Shown here: piece after piece, positions 33,645 through 44,295 of the stretch | Layout of the letters: each line of letters starts with the position of its first letter | Numbering within the stretch: the stretch's first letter is position 1 | From: Geosiphon pyriformis | Lineage: Eukaryota > Glomeromycota > Glomeromycetes > Archaeosporales > Geosiphonaceae | Reading direction: 5' to 3' | Length of the DNA: 64,000 nucleotides | Assembly (NCBI GenBank): GCA_016748015.1 | Contig: JAAOMT010000441.1 | Coordinates: 260,005 to 324,004 of the forward strand | The notes under the pieces: model-generated | Told to the model about the DNA's origin: nothing | The model's input: the letters and a program-made list of their open reading frames with translations, nothing else | Database searches by the model: none | Position numbers and translations under genes: made by a program

Positions 33645-35062
33645 TTAGATTTGTCTTATTTGTGACAAACTGTCAGCATTTCCATTGTCTTTTCCCTTTT
33701 TATAATGTATAGTATAATTATATGGTGTAAGTGCCATTTTCTATCTTGACTGTCTTCCATCTCCAAATTTTTGTTTTTGAAGTGATGTTAATCTTTTGTG
33801 ATCTGTGTATACTTCAAACTTCTGGCTCAAGTATTCTTTCCATTTCATAACTGCCCAGTATATCGCTAAGTGTTCTTGTTTCGGTGTTCTATAGTTCTTT
33901 TTGGCTGGTGTTAAACCTCTGTTGGCATATGCTACTGGATGTTTCCTGCTGTCTGGTTCTCTCTAAGATAGTACTGTTCTCAATGCTTGGCCAGATGCAT
34001 TGGTGGTAATGATAAATGGTTTGCTGTGATCTAGATAGATCAGTACTGGAGCTTGAATAAGCTTTCTTCTCAGAATATCAAAAGCTTCTTGTTGACTTTC
34101 TGTCCATTCATATTTTGTATTCTTGGTTTGCAGTTGATTGAGTGGCTGCACTATCTTGGAAAAGTTCTTGATAAAATGTCAATAGTAGCTGGCAAATCCC
34201 AAGAATGATTTCAGTTCTGTCATATTTGTCAGCACTGGAAAGTTCTTTACTATCTCTATTTTTTCTGGATCCATTTTGATGCTGTCTTTGTTGACTATGT
34301 GTCTCAAGAATTTTAGTTCTGTTTTGCTGAAAAAACACTTTGTTGTATTTAACTTTAGTCCTGCTCTTCTTAGTCTTTTAAACACTTGTTGAAAATAATG
34401 AAAATGATCATCAAATGTTTTTGAGAATACATTGGTGTCATCCAAGTATACAACTACTGATTTCCACAATAAGCCAGTATAAACAATTTTCATTAGTCTT
34501 TGGAAAGTGGCTGGTGTATTGGTTAAGCCAAATGACATTACTTCAAATTCAAAATTCCCTTTTCTGGTGGTGAATGCCATTTTTTTTTGTCAGCTGGATC
34601 CATAACTACTTGCCAGTAACCACTGTCCAGGTTTAATGTTAAAAACCATTTGTTTCCACTGAAAGCGTCAAATAATTTTTGGATCTATGGAGTGGAGTAG
34701 CTATCTTCATGAGTTATACCATTGAGTTTCCTGTAGTCCACACAAAATTGGATTTTTCCATTCTTCTTACGAACAAGTACCACTGGTGATGACCATGGGC
34801 TCATTGATGATTGAATTAGCCTGCTGTTCAGCATTTGGTTTATCTCTTGATAAATGATCTCGTGGCTGGCTGGTGGCACTTTGTATGCTTTTTGTTTAAT
34901 TGGCATTGCATCTTTAGTCTTTATCTGATGTTGGATGATATCAGTTTGGCCAAACTCGTTTTCGCTGGCAAAGATGTTGTTGAAATTGTTGAGCAACATT
35001 TTAAGCTGCATACGTTGTAGTGGGTCCAGATTTCCCATGTTCATTTATTCTAATTGTTCTGG
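33645..35062 (-). pseudogene. pol: RT and RNase H of element D
   Basis: RT N-terminal half 34685-35044 (QIKTKDAMPIKQKAYKVPPA, FCVDYRKLNGITHEDSY), C-terminal half 34179-34580 (MSFGLTNTPATFQRLM, VVVYLDDTNVFSK). Between them the motif A Asp is Asn (TLNLDSGYW) and an A-run indel near 34580 shifts the frame. RNase H (33645-34151) has Asp to Asn (TTNASGQAL) and ends at TAA 33645-33647. Confidence 0.9.
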
Positions 35063-36409
35063 TTAGAGCAAATAACATTTGTTTCGTTTAAAAATGGTTT
35101 GTGATGTGATGTCAACATATTCACAAAGTTGTGGAAAGTCTGGAATGGGGTTTGGTGGTTGATTTTCTATTTCTGTGGTTAAATATCCGATAGTAGTTCC
35201 TTCTGGTATGTTGATGACATTGCCAGTGTTGTTGTAGATAGGAATTTTTATGCAGTTATAGCTTTTGGCTAATATGTAGAGATTGATCAGTTCAATCTCT
35301 CCTGATTCACAAAGGTTTGCTTCTGTTTCAAAAATCTGTTCTTGCTCTTTTTCCTTCTTTTCTATTGCTAGCATGTACTGGCTATATGATAGAATAGAAA
35401 TAGCTTGACTGGTTGAGATAATTTCTCCTTGGTCAACAATTTCTTTCTCCGCCATATTAACTGGTACATCTATTCTACCCATTGATCCAAATCCCTGTAT
35501 TCCTCTTGCTGTTATTCTTAATTCCTCCCTCTTTCTTACTAATACTAACTAAGCTACTCTAACCAGAGACAGGAATATTGCCTGTGCTATCTTTTCGTTG
35601 GGCTCTATTATATAGGTCTTTTCTGAGTCATTTTGTAGCATAGTAATGATATTTCCTACATATCCCGCGTTAATTATTCCTTCTCTTATATTAATTCCTC
35701 TTTTTGCTAAACTACTCCAGGATACTAGTTGAACTATTATTGTTGCTGAGATTTCCAGCATTATTTTTAGATCAATGCAGGTGCGTGAATGTGGTTCCAA
35801 TTTGATGGCATCTTTTCCTGGATACCTCAAGTCAAATCTGGCATCAGTATCATGCACACATTCTGGCATAATACCTTCATTATTATTGCTGAACCATTTC
35901 AGTTTTTGTTCCTTGGTGAGGTCAGGAAGTGTGATATATTGTTCATAATTTGAGTCAGAGTTTGAATCTGAGTTGATATTATTGTCATTATCATTGTCAT
36001 TTTGAATGGAGCTGGAACTGTTATTTGTGTCATCATCATTGTCAGAGTTTGAATTGGGATCAAATGGTGATTTCAACTCCAATGCGCAGCTGCTGATTGG
36101 TTTTTCCTCTTCAGGAATCATGTAGATTATGCGTGGTGGTGGATTGTAAATGAGGTCACAATCGTCACAATATTTAAAGTTACTGGAAATTAAACAATGG
36201 TGACACAGTCTTGTATTCAACTGTGCTAACCATTGTTTTTGCTCCTCTCTAATGGGTGCCAAGTTTTGGTAGTGTTTATGAAACTCTTCTGGTTCCAGGA
36301 AATTTATGACTGGCTCTGCATCCCAGTCAAGCTCGATGGGTTTTGATAGATTGTTTTTAATTGTTCTGATTTCTTCTGGTGACGCGTCTTCAATTATGGT
36401 GATTGCCAT
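35063..36409 (-). pseudogene. pol: dUTPase of element D with zinc ribbon and beta-rich linker
   Basis: Two open frames split by one TAG. 35549-36409 (286 codons): zinc ribbon CX2CX8CX2C (Cys 69, 72, 81, 84), acidic linker (105-155), motif 1 DARFDLRYPG (189-198), motif 2 VSWSSLAKRGI (229-239), motif 3 EGIINAGYVGNI (243-254, Asp to Asn247), motif 4 EKIAQAIFLSL (272-282). Then the TAG, motif 5 RGIQGFGSMG, and 35063-35482 with the beta-rich linker (IPEGTTIGYL). Hydrolysis of dUTP is unlikely without the Asp. Confidence 0.9.
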
Positions 36410-37649
36410 TCACCATAATTCATCATCATCGTGTAGACAGCTGTCCAATTGCTATACAGCTCTTCTCCAGGCAGCTTCTATTGGTGTCTCTTTCTCGACC
36501 CAGTCACTGATGAGGATCAGGTATTAGCAGAACACATCGCACATTCCTCCTCTCCCAGAAATATTGTTCCACATTTCTTCATTGAGGAAAGTTTTTTCAC
36601 ATGCTAAACATGGTGTATTATCTCATTTTTCCACTCGTTTTGGTCTTCTAAAACGTTCGACAAGGCATGTGTGACAATAAAACTTGGTTGCCATCTGATA
36701 TTCTTTGTTGTTGCTACAGTATGCGCCTATTGATGACAATTTCTTGCCACAATTGATGCATACAAGTCTTGGTCATCAATAATTGGATTGTTGTGAAGTG
36801 GGGTGGATGTAGGAATTATAAATGGCAGTGGTTTAAGTGGTTTTTTCTCTTTTTTTCCCTTTCCTTTTATCTTCTTTGTTTTCTTCCCATTTCCAGCTTG
36901 CAGTTGGTTTACTCTCATTGTTGTCAGTTCATGTCAGGTCATCAGTTTCCCAGGTAAGTTCTTCCTTTTGTTTCCCTTTTCCATTGTCGTTGTCATCCCA
37001 GGAGAGTATTGGTGGCAGTTCATTGTGCTCTTTTTTGGCCCACAATACTTGGTAGACTTCTCAGGTAGGTTTTGGTTTTTCTTTCTCGAAGTCGATTAGT
37101 AATGCAATGGTGTTGGTAGTCTTAAAGTGGCCACATGTTGCTGGTATGCGCATGTGTTATCTATTTTGGCTGAGTTAAAGCTCTTGTGTATTCCAATCCA
37201 GAGTGGTATTTGTCTTGAACAGCCAGTCATTATTAACTAAAACTTGGTATTGGGTGGCTTCCATAACAAGTACTTTGATTGGTACTATGATGCCATTAAT
37301 TTCAATTGGTAAGTCGTCGATTTTGCTGATTGAAGTCTTGGTCATTCCATCAGCTGTGATGATTCTGGTGTTGGCAGCTCAATTAACTTGGTGACCTAAT
37401 TGATCCATGAGTTGTCATGTGATGATACTGCCTGCTGAACCACTGTCAAAAATTAGTTTGATGAGATGACCATCAATTTTTGCATCAGTGTACATAGTGG
37501 TAATTGGCTTTTTTTCCAGTATGGCTCTACTGAATAATGGCGTGGTTGATGGTTCCTCGAGTTTGAATGGAAAAATGGCATCCAAAGATTTGTCTTTTGT
37601 GATTGTGGCAGGTGGAATATTGCTGGTAGGTGGTTGTTTGAGTTCTTGG
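36410..37649 (-). pseudogene. pol: Protease and Cys-rich module of element D
   Basis: In sense, from the E insertion: protease with LIFDSGSAGSII (about 37430-37460, DSG intact), then a Lys-rich linker (36727-36918) and the Cys-rich module (36410-36770): FYCHTCLVERF, KWDNTPCLACEKTF, GRGGMCDVFC. One stop follows the last Cys pair. The paired Cys and the order match C and E. Confidence 0.8.
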
Positions 37650-38628
37650 TGTTACCAAACGAAATTAGAGATATTATTTAGCATGAAATTATCTTATAAT
37701 TCCTATCATTAAGTAGCATATATTATTATCAAATGATCACTTATTACATTAGCAAAAATGTCCAAAATTATCATTTAATTAATAACCCGAATTGTACACA
37801 ACACAAATGTAACCTAATTGCGATGATCAATCATGCAATACCCTGAACTATGTAACATTCAGAAGTTCACTGAAATTTGTAGAAATTCACTGAAATAATT
37901 GATAGTTCACCGAAATATCTAATAGTTCACCGAAATAACTTGTAGTTTGCCAAAATGTATCTTTAGTTCAGTGAAATTGTAGAAAATAGCAAAGTTCAAG
38001 TTTATAGAATAGTGTTACAACAAGTTGTATAAAAGAAAAGCTTATCTCTTCGAAAAAATGTATCTTACTTTAGATTTATCTCTTAAAAACTGTTTCTATA
38101 TACACAAAAAAAGAAATAAATATTAAATAATTCGAAAAACCAAATTTTTTAATTATTGTATTTGGAAAATCCCCAAAACCCAACTAACATTTCAAAATTG
38201 ATTAGCTACCAATTTCAGTAAACTGTTAGTAACTCCAGGCCTGGATAGAAAACGTTTTCCTTGACAAAATTCTATTTCTTTTACATTTCTTTTATTTTCT
38301 TTTATTTTTCTTATTACAATCATTAGGGTAGCTTACAGACAAGATTCCTGTAGAAAAGTTGACTTTTACAGCAAAGTAACTATACATTTTAGTGAGCTTC
38401 CAGATGAGCAATTCCTGGAAAAGAGTTGACGTTTACTACAATGTAACTACATAAAGTAACTGGCAAGGAATTGGTCATTCCACTTATAAGCCCAACAGTT
38501 CAAATTATAGGAAATAATTTGAAGATAAATTCAATTACTGGAGGTTCAACCACATCCAGAAAATGTGAATTCACAGCAAATAAGTATCAACAACATTACA
38601 GAAAAGAGACCAAAAACCACTGGTAACA
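37650..38628 (+). repeat. 5' LTR of element E (979 bp)
   Basis: Edges TGTTACC and GGTAACA. In U3 (about 37860-37975) a motif GTTCACCGAAAT recurs six to seven times at 18-24 bp spacing. TATAAAAG lies at 38028-38035. In the last 190 bp or so (38388-38575) I see eight differences from the 3' LTR, all transitions. Confidence 0.96.
38028..38035 (+). promoter_or_regulatory. TATA box of element E
   Basis: TATAAAAG, about 50 bp downstream of the GTTCACCGAAAT array; the same box is in the 3' LTR at 46917-46924. It is the likely promoter for the genomic RNA, whose start would lie about 25-90 bp downstream. Placement is inferred. Confidence 0.6.
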
Positions 38629-38648
38629 TTTGGTGCTCTCCCATGGAA
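38606..38648 (+). promoter_or_regulatory. PBS and possible U5-PBS pairing of element E
   Basis: PBS TGGTGCTCTCCCATGGAA (38631-38648) starts two bases after the LTR, as in B, C and D. It shares TGGTGCTC with the others but diverges after it, so a different tRNA may prime. GAGACCAAA (38606-38614) can pair with TTTGGTGCTCTC with a small bulge, a shorter version of the hairpin in B, C and D. The ATG inside CCATGG (38643) is not in the gag frame. Confidence 0.6.
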
Positions 38649-38673
38649 ACAACACAGCAAAAACAAATTCAAA

Positions 38674-40416
38674 GTGGTGACCACACCAGACACAACAACT
38701 CTAGAGTATTACCAATCAATTTACACCCACTGCAAGCAAAGATTCAACATTCCAGACGGAATTGAAGTTGTCAAGAAATCAGTATACCAATACATTGAAA
38801 ACTGCATCAACAATTATCTTTTTGGAAATTACAATATCTCAGAAGTTAGAAGCAATCTTTACAATAATTTAGCACACTATTCACAGTTGGGAACTGAAGA
38901 CCTTAATAGTGAAACACTTGCCACTTACTTTCATAAACTTAATTTTAACATTATCAAATACTGTGAAGAAACATATCCAGTGCAGTCTCAATACACTATT
39001 GACTTTGAATTGGAAATAGAAACAAGCAACAAAGACAAAAACAAATTAAAGCAATATTCAAGAACCATCCCAAATACTCTAACACTATCGAAAACAACTG
39101 CCAAACATTTACAAACACCTGAACAAGGAACCAGTTCAAAACTTCCACTTACTATCACATCTTTTCCAGCTTTACTTGCACAAGCACAAACACCTAATTC
39201 ACCCTTAAATTGATTTGCAAGACCAGAAGATTTTACATCACTCAGAAGTCCCACCAGACAACAAGAACCCCTTCAAACTAGTTCCAATCTCCTTGATTTT
39301 CTAGCTGAAAATCAAAGTGAACACTCTGAGACAGCAGCAAATGAAGAAAACAACTCTGAAATAACCAAAGAAGAATTAATAGACAGTGAAAACAAAGAAG
39401 ACAAAATGACAACATACATCACAAAAATTCCTGAATTCAATGGAGAAGATATTGAGACCAGTCCCCAAGAATGGCTCGACCAAGTTACTAAAGCTGGAGA
39501 TGCAAATGGATGGAATGCTACCAGAATGTTAAGAACAATTCCCTACTTTCTCAAAAGAACAGCAAGAGAATGGTTTGAAAATCTTGTCACTCCATTCAAT
39601 GATTGGAATGCTTTCAAAGCAGCCTTCCTTAAACAGTTTACCGACAATAATACCTCCATCACTCTTCGTAATTGTTTTTGAAATATCAAATAAGAACCCT
39701 CTGAATCCGTTATGACTTATATTGGGAAATTCAACAAACTTCTCAGATGGATTTGCCAACTCAAGACAAACAATTATTATTCTGATGCTCAAATCTTGGA
39801 TCAATTTATTGCTGGTCTAAAAGATAAACTAATTAAAAAGGTTCGCCTACACATGCCAGAAGATTTAAACTCTGCCATACAGCATGCGAAAAGATACGAA
39901 ATGGCCATGGAAAAAGCCAATTGTACAAAACTTGTAAATTTGGCAATTGGAGAAACCAGCTCAGCAGCTGAGAAAAAAATTGACCAACTTACAAAGAAGG
40001 TCGAAAACTATTTTACCAACCAACAACAACAACAACTCCAAAGATATTAACCACTCCAAAGACGAAATCAAAATAACTTTGCACCATTTTCCAATAACCA
40101 GCCCCAGAATTGCCATTACTGTGGAATCTCTGGCCACTGGAAAAGAAATTGCAGAAAGCTGCAACGAGACCAACAAAATAGGGGTAATCAATGTTACTCT
40201 CCACCACAGCAATTTTATTATTAACCATCACCACCAGCTTACTATCTATCAAGACCCCAATACCAAAATAACTATTATCAGCCCATCCCACAACCAATCC
40301 AACAGCAATACCAACAACCACCCACACAACATTATTAAGTACCTGCTCGAAGACTGATTACACAAAATCAATTTACACCACAAAACCGATACCAAGTAAA
40401 CAACAGTAGAATCAGT
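38674..40416 (+). pseudogene. gag: Gag of element E, one frame with stops
   Basis: The N-terminal helical domain starts at GTG 38674 (open 179 codons, no ATG; the frame is open back to 38584). TGA 39211-39213 stands where E2 has Cys. Capsid-like domain from 39406 (QEWLDQVTKAGDANGWN; REWFENLVTPFNDWNAFKAA) broken by TGA 39679-39681 and a TAA shortly after, then 39712-40050. CCHC knuckle CHYCGISGHWKRNC at 40111-40152, intact, in the same frame after TAA 40048-40050. Then a Gln/Pro/Tyr-rich tail with two more stops. Gag would form the particle and bind the RNA. Confidence 0.88.
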
Positions 40417-41703
40417 TTGAACAACCAATTGGTTCTTCGAAATACCACTCAACCAAGACCCAACCACTACCACACTCAACCCAGTTATTTAACAATGCCG
40501 GAAGAACAGGATTTTTACCATACTGCACTTTCAGAAGGTAGAGCTGCAGCACAACAACAACAAAACTCTTCTCATAACCACACCACTATTTCACCAGCCC
40601 GAATTGCTAAAAATGCCAATCTATCTGATATCTTTCCTTTTGAATTTGAAGCCAATGAATCACCATTCTTGCTTAGCAATGCAGTGGCTAATGAGCAAAA
40701 AGCCATCACTGCAATGTACACAGAAGCTGAAGTAGAAGGAAAGCCAATTCGCTTGATCCTAGACAGTGGATCCGCCAGAAGCATTATTACCTACCAGTTA
40801 ATGCAACAGTTGAAAAGAAATGTTGACCAACCAGCTCAAACAGTAATCATCACTGCCGATGGCATGAAAAAGACACCAGTAGGAGAAATTGACAATTTTC
40901 TATTCACTCTTAATGGAATCACCATTCCAGTCAAAGTTCTTGTAATGAACGCACCCCAGTACCAAGCTCTTGTCGGAAATGATTGGCTTCAAAAAGCCAA
41001 TGCTAATCTGAATTGGGAAACACAAGAGTTAACAATCTCCTACCAAGGACAAAATGCCCAAGTATCTGCTATTTGTGGTACATTCAACAAACACTCTGAA
41101 AAAGCCCTGGCTTTTGAATTTGAACCAGAAGAAAAAAAACCAATAATCAAAACATTCATGGCTCTTGGATCAATGTCTAACTGGGCCGATGAAACAGAAC
41201 AAGAACATTTTACCTCACACACTAAACCCAAAACCTCTGGATGGAATATACCTTACTCAAAACCCGAACCAAGAAAACAATGCCCCTATATTGCCCTTAA
41301 ATATAAGGACTGCCACAAGAAACTATCATCAATGGGAGCCTGCATTTTACCTGAAGAAGAATATGAGAATCATACTTGTTATTACTGCAAGGCTTGTCAC
41401 AGAGAGTGATGGGGCCATCTAATAAAAAGAAGTGGAAAATGGGACAACACCCCTTGTTTAACTTGTGAAGATATGCTACCGGAAAAATGCAATTGGATTG
41501 ATGTAGCAATGAGAGGAGGCGTCTGCAATCAGACCTGCCAATATGCTTTATCAATTTCAGAAAAAGTAAAAAGAGAAACATTCTTTAATGCAGCATACAA
41601 CAGTGCTCTCAACAAACTTTATCACTACCCTCATAATGCCAAGATGATTTTCGACTTAGCAATGGCATTAATTAATGGAGCTATCAAAGAAGATGTTTGT
41701 TAA
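40417..41703 (+). pseudogene. pol: Protease and Cys-rich module of element E
   Basis: Aspartic protease: LILDSGSARSIITYQLM, DSG at residues 116-118 of the 40417 frame, and ALVGNDWL at 184-191; the active site looks intact. The Cys-rich module begins at about residue 289 (KDCHKKLSSMGAC, then CYYCKACHRE). TGA 41407-41409 interrupts it, and it resumes in frame: KWDNTPCLTCEDML, then GGVCNQTCQYALSI. TAA 41701-41703 ends it directly before the ATG of the dUTPase frame. The module is unidentified; eight or more paired Cys suggest two zinc sites. Confidence 0.86.
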
Positions 41704-42768
41704 ATGAAGGAAGCAGAATACATTGAATACACTATAGAATTAGCTGGATTTGATTATGAAGATGAAGTAGAAGTCTACCACCAAATTGCAAGTTACACCT
41801 ACCTGACCCAAGAAGCTCAAATTCTACAATTAGAGCAAATGAACATTAGGCTATGTGAAGAATGCATTATGCCTTGTGATGAACAATGGTGTCTTAAATG
41901 CTATGCTTTTAGTATCCCCTTGCCCAGCGAAAATGATGAGAACGAAATTGAATTTGGAAAACCTGAAGAAACAGAAGAAATTGAAACAACACTCATCTAC
42001 CTTATTGAAAATCAGCCTGTCTTACAACTTAAATACTTCAACAACAATGGACAAGAAATAAAACCCGAAAAAGCACACAAAATTGATGCTGGATATGATC
42101 TAAGATATCCAGGCCAGGATACTCTTGTTCTCAAACCCAAATCTCTCACAAAAATCAACCTCAAAATTGCACTCGAAATCCTGCCAAGAGTAATGGTTCA
42201 AATCGCCTCCCGATCTTCTCTGGCAAGCAAAGGAATCAATGTCAGAGGAGGAATAATCGATGCTGGATATACTGGAGACATAACAGTAATGCTTCAAAAT
42301 AAAACTGACAAACTATTCAAGATCGAACATACTGAAAAAATTGCCCAAGCTATTTACCTACCCTTAACCAACATTTCGGGTTTGCAACTAGTCAATCAAA
42401 GAGAACAATTAGGAAAAAGCAATAGAGGAACCCAAGGTTTTGGTTCAACTAAACAATTCACAGTTCCAGTTAATATAGCTCTTAACACACAAAACGAATC
42501 CCACCAGATTCTCAGACTTCCACAACTGATTACCATCTCACTCTTTGGAGAACATCTGGAAATCTACACTTGTACAAAGCCAACAACCACACAACAAATT
42601 TTTGAGTCCAATAAACAAGTCTGCTTGGAACATAATATTTTGATCCCAAACATTTATATTCCAGAAGGAACAAAGAAAGTCCGAGTTACTTTTTACAACC
42701 CCAATAATTACCCCATAATTTTATTAAATAATTTAGAAATTGGAGTTATTTACAGTAATATATTTTAA
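41704..42768 (+). CDS. pol: dUTPase of element E, all five motifs intact (354 aa)
   Basis: Zinc ribbon CX2CX8CX2C (Cys 51, 54, 63, 66), acidic linker (75-95), then a trimeric-type dUTPase: motif 1 DAGYDLRYP (128-136), motif 2 ASRSSLASKGI (168-178), motif 3 GGIIDAGYTGDI (182-193, catalytic Asp186), motif 4 EKIAQAIYLPL (211-221), motif 5 RGTQGFGSTK (241-250). Residues 253-354 are the beta-rich linker (VTFYNPNNYPIILLNN). dUTPases split dUTP to dUMP and pyrophosphate and so limit uracil in cDNA. The frame starts with ATG right after a stop but is in the gag-pol frame. This is the only copy that looks catalytically competent. Confidence 0.93.
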   Translation: MKEAEYIEYTIELAGFDYEDEVEVYHQIASYTYLTQEAQILQLEQMNIRLCEECIMPCDEQWCLKCYAFSIPLPSENDENEIEFGKPEETEEIETTLIYLIENQPVLQLKYFNNNGQEIKPEKAHKIDAGYDLRYPGQDTLVLKPKSLTKINLKIALEILPRVMVQIASRSSLASKGINVRGGIIDAGYTGDITVMLQNKTDKLFKIEHTEKIAQAIYLPLTNISGLQLVNQREQLGKSNRGTQGFGSTKQFTVPVNIALNTQNESHQILRLPQLITISLFGEHLEIYTCTKPTTTQQIFESNKQVCLEHNILIPNIYIPEGTKKVRVTFYNPNNYPIILLNNLEIGVIYSNIF

Positions 42769-44295
42769 CAAGAATCACCCCAAACAGTCCCCGATTTCCC
42801 TGAAATTATTGGACATTCACTACCAAAAATCAACCCAAACCCTAGCTCTGAAAACTACCATGTTGTCATGGAAAAACTATCTCGAATCAACATGGGACAA
42901 CTTGAACCACAACAACAGACCCAGCTCAAAAAACTAATTGCAGAATTTGCTGATATCTTTGCCGAAAACAACAATGACTTAGGAAGAACTGAATTGGTTC
43001 AACACCAAATTTATACAGGAGATGCCAAACCCAGGCAACAACAAGCCTACCGAGTTGCTCCAGAAAGTCACCAATTTATCCGAGAAGAAGTACAATGGAT
43101 GCTTAACAATGGACTTATTCAACCATCAATGAGCCCATGGGCCTCACCTGTGGTCCTAGTTAAAAAGAAAAATGGAAAGATACAATTTTGTGTTAATTAT
43201 CGACAACTCAACAGTGTCACCATTGAGGATGCCTACTCTCTTCCCCAAATTGATGACATGTTGGATGCCCTTGGAAAGTCCAAATACTTTTCGACATTAG
43301 ATTTAGAGAGTAGATACTGGCAAGTTGCTATGGATCCCAAAGACTGCCCCAAAACAGCATTCACCACTCAAAAAGGGAATTACGAGTTTAATGTAATGCC
43401 TTTCGGATTATGCAATGCACCAGCAACATTCCAAAGACTCATGGATGTTATTTACAAAGGCTTCCTTTGGAAATCAGTAGTAGTTTATCTTGATGACACT
43501 AATGTTTATTCACCATCTTTCGAGCTACATTTAATTCACCTGCGAGAAGTTTTTCAATGATTATGGAAAGCAGGATTGAAACTGAACATTGAAAAATGCT
43601 ACTTCGAAAAAACAAGTTTAGCTTTTCTTGGTCACATTGTTAGCAAAGATAGAATTAAACCAGACCCCAGAAAAATCAGTACTGTCAAGAACTTCAAGAC
43701 TCCACGAAATACCACAGAATTAAGAGAATTTATTGGATTAGCATCCTATTACCAAAAATTCATCAAAGAATTTTCAGAAATTGCAAAACCCCTCAACCAG
43801 CTCACTACTAAAAATGTCGAATACAAATGGACAGAAGAACACCAAAATGCCTTCGAGATACTTAAGGAAAAACTCACAACAGCTCCAATTCTTGCCTACC
43901 CAGATTTCAGCAACCAATTCCGGTTAGTGACTGATGCCTCTTATACTGCCTTTGATGCCATCCTATCACAGTTAGATGACAATAGAAATAAGCGAGTAAT
44001 TGCTTATGCTAGTAAAACATTAAAGCCAGTTGAAAAGAACTACCCTGCAACAGAATTAGAAACTGCAGCAGTAATCTGGGTCCTACATCATTTCAACTTT
44101 TACCTCAGACCCAAAGAATTCAATATTATCACTGATAATATTGGACTTAAATAGCTTCAAAACAAAAACACCCAGCTGAACGCAAAACAAACCCGATGAA
44201 CAGGATTTTTAGCTAATTACCAATACATTGTACACCACAAACTAGGAAAACTCCACACTAACATTGATTGTCTCTCAAGAATAAAGCAAGATTAG
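42769..44295 (+). pseudogene. pol: RT and RNase H of element E
   Basis: After the dUTPase stop the frame stays open as PDFPEIIGHSLPKINPNPSS into RT (ATG 42868). Motifs: FCVNYRQLN, STLDLESRYWQVAM (usual SGYW is SRYW), MPFGLCNAPATFQ, VVVYLDDTNVYS (YLDD near 43486). TGA 43558-43560 replaces Arg after VFQ. RNase H: VTDASYTAFDA, ATELETAAV and IITDN keep the Asp-Glu-Asp triad; TAG 44152-44154, TGA near 44198 and TAG 44293-44295 follow. The last stop coincides with those in A-D. Confidence 0.92.

Noticed and set aside
36803-37099. Opposite-strand open frames rich in Phe, Leu, Ser and Val (for example 6648-6962, 27479-27760, 36803-37099, 40013-40327)
   Set aside because: They are shadows of Lys/Asn/Gln-rich Gag and protease linkers on the other strand; no motif or conserved position.
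41704-42768. An endogenous lentivirus-like retrovirus because of the dUTPase
   Set aside because: Domain order (dUTPase before RT), Ty3-type RT and integrase with a GPY/F-like end, and 4-bp duplications fit a Ty3/gypsy retrotransposon.
38674-44295. Alternative genetic code reading TAA/TAG/TGA as amino acids
   Set aside because: All three stops appear where other copies have CAA, CAG, CGA or TGG, and intact copies use the normal codons; transition decay explains them better.
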